Assembly: GCF_000182565.1 (NCBI RefSeq)
Contig: NW_015971548.1
Location: 798,047 to 862,046 of the forward strand
Origin: Spizellomyces punctatus DAOM BR117
Taxonomy: Eukaryota; Chytridiomycota; Chytridiomycetes; Spizellomycetales; Spizellomycetaceae
Length of the DNA stretch: 64,000 nucleotides
Direction: 5' to 3'
The position numbers were made by a program, and so were the translations under genes. The notes under the pieces are model-generated. The model saw nothing but the letters and a program-made list of their open reading frames with translations, had not been told where the DNA came from and did not search any database. How positions within the stretch are numbered: position 1 is the first letter of the stretch; every line of letters begins with the position of its first letter. This document shows positions 20,889 to 32,396 of the stretch, in pieces.

Positions 20889-22184
20889 CTATATGGGTTG
20901 CCCCTGCAGTCGCCCCTCCATATCTGCTGTAATCGCCGACAAATCCAAAATAAACTGCTGTATCTTGTCCAGCTGAACTAGTGTGTCATTTGTGGTATTT
21001 AGTCGATTGTTCAAGTGCGATTTTACGAGGTTGAAGAGATTATTTGTTGCCCTGTTTCCTTTTGGTGTGAGCAAAACAATGCGGGTGATGATACCAAGAG
21101 TCCATGTCTTACATTTTTATTTGCCCCAATAGCAGTGACTTTTGGGTTGCATTGTTCATTGTTTGATCGCATTCCGACTGCCATTTTGCACTGCGAAACT
21201 GTAATTCTTCTAGCTTTGTTTGGAGTTTTGCAATGTCATTATTGTAGTTGAGTATTGTGGTATTCTTTTCCTGATATTTTCAACGAAAACACAGCACATT
21301 AGTTTTCATGTCCGGATATTCCTACCAGTAACAGATTGTCAATCGCACCTCGGTAGAATGTAGAAACGCCATCCGATCCTTTTCTGTTCGATCTTGCGCT
21401 TCCCTTGCTCGATCAAGAAGCTCCGCATTTGTCGCTGCGAGGGTATCAAATCGCCCAATAATGTCCTTTACTTCTCCAAATTCTTCTACATTTTCTAGGA
21501 CCGATTCCAGATATCGCTGATAGGCAAGATCTGTAAAGATGGGTTTCGTCATCAACTTTGTTGAATGCAGCAACTTTGTTCGTATATTGCGTTTTTTGGT
21601 TTTTACGTACTGGTATCCACATTTTTGAGCTGACGGTCCTTTTTTGATGAGAGTTTTCCCATGTTTTCTCGCAGATTTAGAATTTCCACTTCCTTTTGCT
21701 CTCTGGTTTTCCTTTCTTCATGGGACTTTTTAATGGCTCGTGTTCGTTTGGCGTCGTTCTCCTACAGCATCCACTGGCATCAGCAAGGCCATTTCACACA
21801 CTTGCATTTCCGCTACCAATATTTCAAAAAACAAACCTTTAAAAACTTGTCAAACTTCATCAAAGACTCTTTCAACTGTGTTTCTTTCCGAGCAAGCTCC
21901 TCTCTCCGCTGTGCCAAGGACTCAATCTTCATTGCAAACTCCTCCTTTTGCTGATTCAAACCGTTCTCAACTTCCAGCATCTCCCGCCGTTTTTCCAATA
22001 GCTTTGTGGCTGGTGTGAGGTCGTGGTCTTCTTGCTCTGGAACTTTACTTGGGAGATATGTCGCATGTGAGCGGTTTATAATGGAACCTTTTTTTTTGGA
22101 AAGGGGAAGAGTAACGTACATGAACAGTTTCTTTTCCATGTTGACTCGAAAGTATTCCTCGACATTTGCTAGATTGGACGTCAT
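20889..22184 (-). CDS. CFAP73/CCDC42-family axonemal coiled-coil protein
   Basis: Five exons (22184-21837, 21761-21611, 21530-21349, 21270-21113, 21051-20889) give 333 aa. The order of blocks is that of the CCDC42/CFAP73 (DUF4200) family: EEYFRVNMEKKL near the start, ATKLLEKRREMLEVENGL, REELARKETQLKESLMKFD, ENDAKRTRAIKKSHEER, LAYQRYLESVLE, EEFGEVKDIIGRFDTL, SAKWQSECD, TQKSLLLGQIKMATNNLF, and finally LDKIQQFILDL. Nearly the whole protein is coiled coil. In Chlamydomonas the family member MIA2 (CFAP73), with MIA1/CFAP100, regulates inner dynein f and ciliary beat. It is absent from fungi without flagella, so it marks a zoosporic lineage. Confidence 0.9.
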
Positions 22185-22559
22185 TTTTGATGTAGATTAC
22201 AGGGAAAGAATAGTGTGCAATGCGGACTGTTGGGTTTTCTGTCGTTTTGTAGGCTTCACTCGATTTCATATGCTGACGAGCGGACATTTCGGGACAATCT
22301 ATATTTAGGTCAATCAGTGGATTTGTTGCTACGGTGACAGACATCATATCATGAGCCAATTTAAAGCTATCATGCTAAATGAAATCCAAAAGACGAGCGA
22401 TATTCTTATATCCTTTAATTCAAAATGTCTCGAGATATGAGATTAACTGTATAAACACACGGCAAAATGCGACTAAATATAAACATTCTACTATGCTACA
22501 TGACTATAAAATCTAAAAAGTGTCCCACCCCTTGCCTTCTAACACAAAACTCGGCAGCA
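22185..22559. other. Intergenic region
   Basis: Promoter side of the CFAP73-like gene and 3' side of the wall-protein gene. AT-rich; no gene or repeat seen. Confidence 0.45.
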
Positions 22560-23301
22560 CTATGCATACGATAACCCAGTTTGAACATACGATATCAAGA
22601 GGATGAGGGCAGTCATAACGGATCCTGAGGCGATGGTCCGGGAACCTGAACTCAACGCCGCAGGATATGGATCGGACGCAATGGGAGTCAGGGGTAACGG
22701 TCTAACAATCGTAAATTCTTGCTGTCCTATCGATGGCCAGCCTGGTGGTGTGCATGATGATGGGATGCCCGTAGTCCCCGAGCGGTCAATGTTATCAGGT
22801 ACAATACGAATCTACCAATCACAAGTTATATAAGCATATACTGCGTTTTTGAGTTATCCGAGTCACTGACTATACCTTGAAATTCCCTCCGGTGCCTGCT
22901 TGAAAGTCCTCAAGCGCCCAACTATAGTTTGTGGCCCTCGCAGGGACAGAAGCCACCTCCGCCCACTTTTGTGCATCTGATTTTTGATAGTAAATGTGGA
23001 CACTGTTGATGGGGAACTTTGACGTGTCTGTTTCTGCTGAATATGTCCATGTGACGTTGACCGGCTTTCCGACGTAGAAATAAGCTGTGGTGTTGGGAGA
23101 TGCAATGTAGACTTGTCCTATATTTGATGAATCGGTACAATTTGGATTCGGGCAAACTTGGATGAATGGATTGCAAGGCGGTGGTGCGGGCGGTGCTGGA
23201 GGAGCTGGGGCAGGCGCAGGTGCGGGCGGAGGCTGCGCGGCCGTGCCCGAAAAGAGGACAAGCAGAGAGGTGACCAGGGGGGTGATATAAACAGTGCGCA
23301 T
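22560..23301 (-). CDS. Kre9/KNH-domain GPI-anchor-type wall protein
   Basis: Two exons (23301-22876, 22811-22560) give 225 aa. The start is the internal ATG at 23301 because a signal peptide follows directly (about 21 aa, ending GTAAQ). A Pro/Ala-rich spacer and a small CNPFIQVCPNPNC motif come next. Residues about 68-150 then match the Ig-like Ser-Thr-rich/Kre9-KNH domain: VYIASPNTTAYFYVGKPVNV, TWTYS, VHIYYQKSD, W..VASVPARATNYSWALEDF, and IRIVPDN after the splice. The protein ends in a hydrophobic tail (about 19 aa) suited to GPI attachment. In yeasts this domain is tied to β-1,6-glucan assembly. A wall-anchored role is inferred. Confidence 0.78.
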
Positions 23302-24395
23302 TTTCACAAGACTGTTCAGCGGATGCGCTGCGTTTGATCTTTTTCTTTGCTGCTTTAAAACAAACTTTACTGTATCTTTATGGTAAGGCTGCTGATATTC
23401 GTATGGGATCCGCTGCGCTGACGGAACAAAAGTACTGTGACGGAAAGTCCTTGTATTTGGAAACTGAGCAAAACTTGGGTTGCAAGCCCGGTTTCCCTGG
23501 CCCGTTGTCTGCGCCACTGTGTACGTCACATGACGAGAATTGATGCCTGCAGAATAACTTGGTTTTCCTTCCAATGCAAACGGAGTGCAGCACAGCACGA
23601 GAAAGAGCTGTCAACCATGCAGGAACAAGCATATTTGCACAGAATATCTTGCTTGTTGAGCTGGCTGTAATGCGCCATCTGAACGGCGACGCTCAATAAT
23701 CTTGAAAACATGTAATCTTTTGTGGTCTTTGTAGAAGGCATTTGCGTCCATGCCCTCTTAATTAGGTACTTGTAGTCACCAGAAAGCTGGCCAACCTGTA
23801 CAAATTGCAGAAATATCCCCTGGGTTGCGAAACCAATAAATTAGCACGATGTGGAGCCCTTCTCGGAACCCGTCAGCTGTTTGCCGTTATCCGATTGAAA
23901 GTGATGAAGAGTGCAAAACCCATGTCACTTGGTGCTCGTAAGAAGCGCTCATACTTACGATGATATGCTCAGTCACTTTCAAACAGTTTTTAAAGGTCAC
24001 TGGATGAAGGGTGAAATGACGAGGTAGACGCCAGCAGGGCAACATTTTGCTTCACGTAAGGTATTGCTTTGCTTTTGGATGAACGCCTCGGAAAAACTCG
24101 TTCCAATTCGAGCCTTAAAACAGGACAGATGGAGGTTGGTGCGGTTGAGTGTCCCCACATTGGCCGTTAAACGGACATAAACAAAGATGTAGGGAGACCA
24201 AAGCGTTCCATCTATTTTTAGTATCAATTATTGGGAGGACAGTAAATGACATAAAGCCTTTTCCATTACTCATGAAAAGCAAGGGTACCTAGTGTCCATT
24301 TTAATTCACTGTTCACTACCAACGCCCTTGACTGCTTCTCAGCAAAAGGACGTTTTTTTTTTTGACACAATTGACAATATCGACAAATCACAGCT
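23302..24395. other. Divergent intergenic region
   Basis: About 1.1 kb between the wall-protein start and the F-box-like start. Open frames here are short and without recognisable motifs. I see no RNA gene or repeat. Confidence 0.5.
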
Positions 24396-25738
24396 ATGGA
24401 AGGGCAAAAGGGAATGCGTCGGCACACTGCTTCATCGGTTGGTGCCGCGATAGCCCGCGGAGTCGCAGCTGCTGCCCGGCGGTCCATGTCTTTTTCAAGA
24501 CCAAAGTTACACCTCGACACAAAGGGAGCGGCCCAAATCGGCGAGATAGAGCGAAGGAAGCAGGCAGAGGTCCTGAAATCCGCTGGACGATACAAAAAGG
24601 TTGTAGATTGGTGCAAGGTGCAACAGAAATCACCCGATGGCGAGGAAAACAATGTCGTGTGCTCTCCCCTGCAGGCCCTGTGTATTGCGGCCGCTGCGGA
24701 AAGTCAAGCAGAACCGGCCAAAGTATCTCCCACCATCGTTCCTGATATACAGCGTTTGGACCTGCCAACCATATTACGAACGCCAAAGTCCAAAGGATCT
24801 CCAGAGATTCAAACGGCAAAGACTCAAACCCCATCCCTGACAGACCTCCCTACCGAACTGATCTACGCCATCTCCACCCGAGCCGGTTTTTTCGGCGCAC
24901 TACAGCTCATGCGGACCTGCCGAACGATACACACCCTCCTCTCCAATCGATCGGCGTGGACGGATTACATGGACCCCACCGCCTGTTCAGACGTGGTAGA
25001 AAACACATTGACGATCATGACCCGAATAACAACATTTGACCACTTGCTGTTTGGGGTTTGGAGTGGTCCGCCAGAAGAGCAAGGTGGACAAAGAATCAAG
25101 GACCTGCAGGTGTTTTTTGAGCACCGTAGCTTTAATGAGGAATATGACTTTTTGGGAGGTGTCTCAGCAAAGGTTGGAAGGGCTGGGATTGCGGATGTGT
25201 AAGTAACGTAATTGTTCATCCGCAGATGAGAACAGATATTGACAGCTTCATTTCTAGGTCCTTTTTCGATCACCGAGACACACTCTCTTGTTATCAATCT
25301 GATCTTAAACATCGAGTTCAAACAGGCCAAATTCCTCCTTCCATTCCTCCTCCGACACCTACATTACCATCTGCGACGACAGCAACAGCACCGTCAAACG
25401 TTACTTCACCTCTCGTTCCTGTCCCACGAGGTCTGAAAATCCCGCACACCTGCACAACCTGCGCTCACTTTGATACTCAAAATATCCTCAAATCCATTTG
25501 TCTGCTCGATCACACCCACCACCCTTCTGTCAATTCCCTTGAGAGTGCCATATCGTGGGAGTACACCCTTCCTGATGGTCGTCGAAGGATTAAATTCAAA
25601 GTTTTGTCGTATCAAGCACCCATTGGTTTCGTATCTATGAAAGAGTTGCCGATGGTACATGTCAATGAAGTGACAATAAATGGACGAAAATTGAAAGGTT
25701 GGGCCTATGAATTTTTTTCCAAGGTTGTAAATGGATAA
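24396..25738 (+). CDS. F-box-like protein with long C-terminal region
   Basis: Two exons (24396-25198, 25258-25738) give 427 aa. Residues about 148-190 (LTDLPTELIYAISTRAGFFG, then LMRTCRTIHTLLSNRSAW) have the Leu-Pro-x-Glu-Leu start and the second-helix Arg/Cys pattern of an F-box. F-boxes usually dock onto Skp1 in SCF ubiquitin ligases. The N-terminal 60 aa are basic. The C-terminal third, encoded by exon 2, is Pro/Thr-rich and then forms a β-rich domain (WEYTLPDGRRRIKFKVLSYQ) with CTTCAHFD, a possible metal site. No LRR, WD or Kelch repeats are seen. A substrate receptor is plausible; the target is unknown. Confidence 0.6.
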
Positions 25739-25922
25739 AGCGTAAAATGTACATAGCTTTGTATTTGGATTTTGTTTAGATTGAGCTTTTAATTTGTAGA
25801 TAGCTTTTGTAAATAGTTTATTGTTTATTACTGAGCTAGTCTGGGCAGTTTACCGCTAGTGTACCTAGAGATTGTTGCTTGTCCGTTTTTTTTTAAGCGA
25901 CCAAGTCCCTTCGTCTACAATA

Positions 25923-27571
25923 CTAATCTTCTGGAACAAGGCTCTCTTCATCTCGCGATGTTTCCTTCAATTTTTTCAAATCTAAAAACCAGTACACTGC
26001 ACTGGCTGCCGCAATGGTGCTTGCGATACCCGCCAAGCCGAGAATGGCAGTAGGCCATCCTTTGGAGTCAGCCAACGCTCCAGACACAAACGGTGAAATG
26101 CATCCTCCTAAATAACCCACTCCCGTCACAAAGGCCGTCATACTTCCAAGGTGCTCCGGGCCGCCGGCCAAGTCCATGACAAAGGCGCCATCGAAAATAA
26201 CTTTAGGTGCAAAAAGGAATACGGCCACCAATCCAATCATGCCGAGGAAAAGTGCCATCTGTTGAGGAGATAGCGTATCATTCCCGTAAACCGACAAAGA
26301 TTCCCCGGCATTGGAAGGCGTGACAGCCCACATGCCCAATAATGCTGCAGCTAAGCCAGTAAGTGATACGAGCGGGATGAGTGCACGGCGATTTTGACGA
26401 GTCTTGTCCAAAAGGATTCCGCCTCCCATTGCCGAGACTGCGCCGAGAGTGGGGAAGATTGCGGAAGCAACAGCAGAGTAACCTGTCGAGAGTTTGATCT
26501 CTGAAGCGATCAGCGCTGACACAAAGCTAGCGAATGATTCCCGAATCTACCATTATTGTACAGCGGGTGAGTAACAGAACACGTATCCATGCAATAAAAA
26601 GTAACATACCAAAACGACGCCCAAGAGCTCAAAGGAAAGTAACCAAACTCTAGTATTCTTCAAAAAGGGCCTCAGACCTCCTCCAGATCCTTCAGTATAC
26701 ACTGAGCGGTCTCTCATAGCCTCACGAGCAGCCTGATTTTGTTCTTGCGGACCATCAAAGCCTTTAGTCTGGGGAGAAGCGGGCACGAAACATGAGGGTA
26801 TCAACATGACAGCAGCAATCGCCGCTGATATATAAAACATTTGATTCCAAGACACTCCGGCAACTAGAGTCAATCCCAACGTCACTCGAACAACGGCATC
26901 ACCGGCGGTCTCAGCCAAGGAGGCGACAGCGACGGCATGGGCTGCTCGACTCGGTTCGTACCATCCTCTGACGGTCTTGACACAGGCACCCCAACCGACA
27001 CTAGAGCACAACTGGTTCAACCCACGCAAAATCGCGAACCACACCGGGTGGAGTTTGAATGTAAAAAGAACGGTCGTGACGATCGAGCCAATAAGACCGG
27101 CAAGCAGGGTCGCTTTCCCACCAAACTTGTCAATCAAGTAACCGCTCATGAATCTGCAAAAACAATCCCAATATTCAGTATTTGTTTCTCAAAAGTAAAA
27201 CGTAAATACAAAATACGTACTTTCCAATTAAATAAAGGACATAACCAGATGCCAAAATACTACTAATATCCGTCCTCGTGACCCCTTCCTTTTTTTCAAG
27301 ATCTGGAATAGCAAGCGGTAGATTGGTTTTACAAAAGTAATAACCCTATATATACAAAACAAAATGTAAGTAGATCAATCGAGTTTTCATCACACTTCGC
27401 AAAGGAGCACTTTACCGTGTATGCGACCACCAGGAGCGTCAACATTAGTCTTTGCCATCGTTTATAGTCTGGCGAATCCTGCGATACCTTGTTTTCTTGG
27501 TTACCCTGTCTCCCATTTGCACCTCTAATGAGAGGTGTACGTTCGTGAGGTCTACGGTGGTGATGCTCCAT
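25923..27571 (-). CDS. Major facilitator carrier, SLC37/organophosphate antiporter type
   Basis: Four exons (27571-27416, 27345-27221, 27153-26610, 26546-25923) give 482 aa. About twelve membrane helices are visible. The MFS loop motif appears as MSGYLIDKFGGKATLL, and helix 4-5 contains WGACVKTVRGWYEP, close to the conserved block of glycerol-3-phosphate transporter (GlpT)-like proteins. GYYFCKTNLPLAIPDL in the second exon also matches that family (Y.R.N...A.P.L). The second half has SGYSAVASAIFPTLGA-type and GGILLDK motifs. An organophosphate:phosphate exchange role, perhaps for glycerol- or hexose-phosphates, is inferred. The hydrophilic His/Arg-rich first 35 aa could carry a sorting signal. 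A perfect CRE (27698-27705) lies 127 nt upstream. Confidence 0.8.
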
Positions 27572-28368
27572 TTGGGTAGTTTGCCTGCGAGGTACACGCC
27601 TTTTGAGAGGAGAATGGTCAAAGAGGACTTGCTTTTGAGGACCCGTTGACCGACATGTTCCAAGGATATTGGAAGAGCGAGTTAAGCGCGTAGATCTGAC
27701 GTCACACGACTTTTAACATTCGCAGTTTCGGTCTCAACCTTATTTCAACCGTTGTCGTTCATTTGAATTTTGCTTAATTGCGATCCTCATTAGATGGGTC
27801 AAGAGCTCGTCTTCCAACCCTGAATGGACACTGACTGTGCGGTGACCACTACGACAGGAAGCGCTGTGGCAAACCTGTTAGCGATCATTTAATTTCCTGA
27901 GGATTAGGTAGAGCTTAGCATCGTAGTATGCATTCATTACTTCCGCGAGTGATGCAAGAAAAAATAACAAAAACCAATAAAATTGGAAAGGATTCCAAAA
28001 ATGAGGAACAAGGTAAGGTTAATTATGCACCATTCCTATTTTTCTCGCTAGGTTGAATAGACAAAGAAGACTGAACGTTAATCAGAGTTCCCTGGCCAAG
28101 TTTGGGGATCAACTCGGAAGATATTACACCGCTGGACATTAGAACCGCCATGATTCTGACGTTGTCATGTTCAGTTAACGACCAAACGGAACTGCTGCTT
28201 GCCAATCATCCTGATCACATTTATGTTTTTGGGTTCGCATGCGTCGATCCACCTGGTTATTTTGCAAATTCCACAAAAAAAATTGATAGCAGCAACAACA
28301 GACCGTCATCACCCTAACCCATATCTGTTCAATAAATAAAATACAATCGTCATAGCATAGCCCTAGAT
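27572..28368. other. Intergenic region with a CRE
   Basis: This is the upstream region of the MFS gene and the 3' region of SLC35F6. It carries a CRE at 27698-27705. I see no gene in it. Confidence 0.5.
27698..27705. promoter_or_regulatory. Palindromic CRE (TGACGTCA)
   Basis: A perfect 8-mer 127 nt upstream of the MFS carrier start. It is the second perfect CRE noted in the window, so an ATF/CREB input is plausible. Confidence 0.4.
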
Positions 28369-29777
28369 TCACGGCTCCACAATCTCATCCGCATCTTCCA
28401 CAACCGGACGACGACATGCGTGAAGAGGAGGTGGGGAGACAACGTCATTGAATAGGAACGTTCTACCGAGTAAGAACAAATTAGAACCCGGTCCTGTGTT
28501 TCCATTGGAACCCATTTCATTTTGAATACCTACCCATAGATGAGGATAACGAAACCGACAACCTGCAACCATCGAAAATTCTCCCAGCCCAATCCAAGAC
28601 TGATCATCCAGATGAAGAGTGTCCTAGAATATGCCGTTCAGAGCCAGGGACGTAGATCGAGGGAAAAACACTGCCTTAGTGTATATTGCACTCACCGGCA
28701 CGTATCAATCGTCGACCTTGATGTAGCACTAATACTTCTCGTCACTGACAACCCAAACCAATTGAAAAACGCAATAGAAAAGATGATACCGATCCCAGCG
28801 TACAGGATCTGGGCATGACTAAAGAGTTGATGGAATCCAACGGGCAGGTCAAAAAAGTTGCCAGTTCCCACCCCAAAGGCGTAGTAGAGGACGGGCATCC
28901 CCAGACCAACTGAAACCAATCCGAAAAGTCCTTCTAGTCCTACGGCTTTGATAGCAGGGAGTTCATACCGCCCCATAATCTTTTCTTCAATGACAAACTG
29001 CAGGGCTGTAAAGGTTTGGGCGAGAACCACGAGAAGGACCCCAGTGAAAGAAGATTTGACAGGACCCTTGTTAGGATCTGGCTTCTCAATGATACTGCTG
29101 AGTCCCACGACGGCGACACCCAAAAACACCATAATCAGGGCAAACCATCTATACAGAGGGTGCTTGCGGCCGAGAAAGTATACAGAGAGCGTACCAGTGA
29201 ACAGTACAACAGAGCCGCGGAGCATTTGATAGATGGAAGCAGACACGTGGATAAGACCGACATTCATCAGCGTCGTCGCAGTCATATCGCAGAGGGTAGG
29301 CAGCCACAAAAGAAGATTCTTGGTGCCTGTGAGAGGAGGAATGCTTGATCCGGCAATCAGTGGAGTTGATTCCGTGCTGGATCGGTTCGGGGATGTTGCT
29401 GTATCAGCCTGGACTGACGTTGGATCTTCGGGGTGGATCGCAACTGGTTGATAGTCACCCGACGATGAGGATCGCCGAGATTCCAAGTACACGCCGATAT
29501 AGTAGACCAGTAAACAGAGAGCTTCGCCCACAAACATATTCAACGTCTAACAAGGTCAAGCAATCATGAATCACTGGGTCATATACTATTTTTAACTTTA
29601 TTTTTCCTCAACTCTGCTCACCTGCCATAAAGGTTGCTCGAAATATTCTCTGCGGGACGTATCAGGATCCTCGCAATTCTCGACACATGTCATATCCTGC
29701 AGTTTGTTCAATATAGTGTTGACCGTGCCCGTAAAGAGCATTCCCAGCACAAGGACCAGAACGAATATTCCCTTCAT
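28369..29777 (-). CDS. SLC35F6: SLC35F6-like drug/metabolite (EamA-type) transporter
   Basis: Four exons (29777-29622, 29546-28696, 28623-28534, 28462-28369) give 396 aa. The start is the ATG at 29777; the frame continues upstream only from non-ATG codons. The helix-1 motif GMLFTGTVNTILNKL, the block LPTLCDMTATTLMNVGL, then SIYQMLRGSVVLFTG and LSVYFLGRKH are the SLC35F6 signature, as are AVGLEGLFG and SVTRSISATSR. Splicing restores the final helix as TLFIWMISLGLGWENF and FVILIYGTFLFND. The human protein is lysosomal and binds mitochondrial carriers; its substrate is not settled. About ten membrane helices are expected. The polar insert between helices 2 and 3 (about 50 aa) is longer than in animals. 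Confidence 0.9.
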
Positions 29778-30194
29778 TTTGGAAGTTTTCAACGGTCTTC
29801 TCCGGGGATACAAGTTTACAGATAGCCGTATGCTATGGGACTCGGTCTAGAGAAACCCGGAGATGGAAGAGATCTGGCGAAATTCTCAGCCTGGAAAAGC
29901 GATAAGGGCCGCCAGGTCAATAACGAGTCATGTGAATAAATGAGGGTTCGAATCCCGCTGGAGACTCCCCATGACACAAATTGATAGTGTATTGGCAAAA
30001 ACAAATGTCAGTGCCGCGCACACCAGAGAATGAACCGGCGACAACCGGTTCGGAAAAGCTAACTAGCTAACTAACCTCCTTACAAGTAACAAACTACCAC
30101 TAGGCCCAATTACACATGCAATACATTACGGTTGTTCTAACCAGGTAACTAGCGCCCATCACCACGAGAGAAATCCTACTTGATTCCGAAATTC
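29778..30194. other. Intergenic region
   Basis: Promoter of SLC35F6 and 3' side of the microprotein gene. A tRNA T-arm/B-box-like GGTTCGAATCC occurs at about 29945-29955, but no tRNA folds around it. Confidence 0.5.
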
Positions 30195-30377
30195 TTAGTC
30201 AGAGGATGTTTCAGATACTAGTAAAGTCAGAATTAGACTGGGAATACGGCGTGGGAAAATACAAAGATAATGCATACCTGCGATCGTAGCAATATAGTAG
30301 TAGCAGCGTTTGCAAGGGGCTATATTGTTGTTGTAGTCAGGTGGGCGAGGTCCTTGGCACCAGAGCGGCATTCTCAT
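30195..30377 (-). CDS. Putative spliced 40-aa Cys-containing microprotein
   Basis: Two exons (30377-30278, 30217-30195) joined at phase 1 give 40 aa. The peptide starts MRMPLWCQGPRPPDY, continues with NNNIAPCKRCYYYIATIA and ends VSETSSD. The intron (30218-30277, 60 nt) has a GTATGC donor and a TAG acceptor, like true introns in this window. A TATATAAA element on the same strand (30473-30480) lies about 100 nt upstream of the ATG. There are three cysteines, a Pro-rich turn and one short hydrophobic stretch. No family is recognised. Support is structural only: promoter, canonical intron and a size typical of overlooked microproteins. It could be a chance frame. Confidence 0.42.
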   Translation of the reverse strand: MRMPLWCQGPRPPDYNNNIAPCKRCYYYIATIAGMHYLCIFPRRIPSLILTLLVSETSSD

Positions 30378-30779
30378 GGTGGACTTGAGAGTTGAGCGTT
30401 GGGCAGATGCTTTGAGAGTCGAGGGTAAAGAACAAGATGGGGGGGCAGATGAGGGGGCGGGGGGGGGGGGGGTTTATATAGAAAAAAGAGTGGATAGATT
30501 GAGTCATCGTGCATCATGCAGGTGGCAACTGCAGAATATTCCTCTCATAGATATCCGCAAAGAGATAGTAATTGCAAACCGTTCATTGCTGCAGGTATTG
30601 GACCCGTTTTTCATGATGGAGCATCTTTTGTGCATCGAACCATAGTTTATTTGCCTAAATCGAGGGAGGCATCTTGCATTTCATCTCATTCGATCCACAC
30701 AAATTGATATGACGTGGGTCAATTTCACACAACTTGCCCACATTTCACTTTGTCAATCTTTCTTCCACATCTGATCGTG
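30378..30779. other. Divergent promoter region with a G-run
   Basis: This lies between the microprotein gene (minus) and the LRR gene (plus). A run of 14 G (30459-30472) sits beside a TATA element. I see no coding frame of note. Confidence 0.5.
30473..30480 (-). promoter_or_regulatory. TATA-like element beside a 14-G run
   Basis: On the minus strand this reads TATATAAA followed by a C-run, about 96-100 nt before the microprotein ATG (30377). It is the best core-promoter match near that small gene. Confidence 0.4.
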
Positions 30780-31938
30780 ATGCAGAACATCAAAGCTCGG
30801 AGTGGTCAGCGGGAAACCCGCACCAAAGCGACATTTGCAGCTACAAAGAAGACGGGCGCGGGTCCAGAGGAAGACACTCCTACGGTCCGTCAACGCCTCT
30901 CAGAGGCCAGGAAAACGGGCGTGCTGGACCTGCGAGGACTGAACCTTGGAAACATCCCGGTGGACGCTGAAAAGTTGCAGAACCTCTCTGCATTGCTGCT
31001 GTAGGTACAGCCTTTTGGGCTTTAACAAAGAGTTTGACTGACTAGTTGGCTGTCGTTACAGTGGGGAAAACCGCCTTACGTCCATTCCTGCGGACCTCCC
31101 ATCCATCTTCCCGCGTCTTACCTACTTGGACCTTTCATTCAACAAGATTCAGAGCGTACCGAATGTGCTAGTCGACTTGCAAGATTTGGAAGTTTTGGAT
31201 TTGGAAGGCAACCAGGACATCCCATCACAACTTCCGACCGCGTTTCGTCCGCTGGTCGAGAAGGGGAAGCTAGCGGTGCTTCGTGGTGAGCCGGACTTTT
31301 CGCCCTCGGACGTGCTAAATGAGGAGAGCTTTGCTGCAGAAAGTGAGGTAGAAGAGGTACAAGAGGAAGGAAAACCCGAGCCAGCTTGGCGGAAAGACTA
31401 CTATGACACCGATGATGAGGCAGACCATGAAGAAGGTGGCTACGAGGATGATATTGAAGACCAGGACTCTCTTGATAATAAAGATACCCGATCGGTAACC
31501 TCCATTGACTCAAATCTATCAGATGGTTTATCTACGGATAATCTCCGGGTAGAATTCAAGCTTTTTATTCACCGTGTTGAGGACCTTGAAGAAGGGGACA
31601 CGCTCGAGGCTAGGTTCCGTCGACGATGGGGCACTGGAGATCCAGTATTTGTGCGCTACATATCAAAACGGTATAGGGCAGAAGCCGGAAAGCCGGCCAC
31701 GCATGGTTTGGCTGGAGGTCGAAGGAAGGATAGGAAGAATCGCGAAGGAGAGTCTAGAGATAGCGAGGTAGATGATGATCATGATCGTGGTAGTGCTAGT
31801 GAGGAGGAGGAACGACCATTGAAAGGCAGAAATGCAAAGAGACAAGTCGAGTATGCCCGCAAAGAAAAGGAGAGGTCCGTCAAGCAGGGTGTCAAGGCTG
31901 GGAGGAAGACGAAGCAATCGATGATGGAGGTCGAATAG
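30780..31938 (+). CDS. Leucine-rich repeat protein with acidic/basic tail
   Basis: Two exons (30780-31000, 31062-31938) give 365 aa. After a basic N-terminus, at least four LRR units run from about residue 43 to 125: GVLDLRGLNLGNIPVDAEKL, LSALLLGENRLTSIPADL, LTYLDLSFNKIQSVPNVLVD, LEVLDLEGNQDIPSQLP. The intron joins two repeats exactly (LSALLL|GENRL). The rest is highly charged: Asp/Glu-rich to about residue 240, a folded-looking basic segment (DTLEARFRRRWGTGDPVFVR, YISKRY), then a Lys/Arg/Glu tail. A nuclear or nucleolar adaptor is a reasonable guess from the charge pattern. No enzymatic domain is visible. Confidence 0.7.
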
Positions 31939-32396
31939 AATGTAACATTCCCAACTGCGATTCATCATGTATTTCATCTATTGGTAGACTTGCTCATTGA
32001 CATTGTAATTTTGACCTTGCAATCACTAGTCCTTTTTGTCTGCCTCAAACTGCTGAGTTACCAATTGGGAACAATCATTCAAGAAATCACAGACTTCCAT
32101 TGTTTCCAGTGATTTGGACTTGGGCGGATTTGGTATTCACCACGTCAATCGTTGAGACGACGTTCTCGACTAGGAGAACCAATCTTTTCTTCTTTTCAAA
32201 AATTGTCAATAATAGGACTTACCGATCGTAACGGCATTGACCTTGCCCTTGATTTGGATCGGACAGTTTTGGCAATTGAAAATATAAACAACATGCCTCA
32301 ATTCCGGTTGATATATTATAGGGGGACGGTGGTTGTGGTACGCATCAGAGCATTCTATTCAAGTGTTACAAGACAAAAGAACTCGCCGGTGAAATA
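31939..32396. other. Convergent intergenic region
   Basis: This lies between the LRR gene and the GPCR gene, which face each other. AT-rich, without visible genes. Confidence 0.45.

Noticed and set aside
29943-29970. B-box-like GGTTCGAATCC on the plus strand
   Set aside because: The T-stem has an A:G mismatch and no cloverleaf can be drawn with the upstream sequence. It lies in the SLC35F6 promoter.
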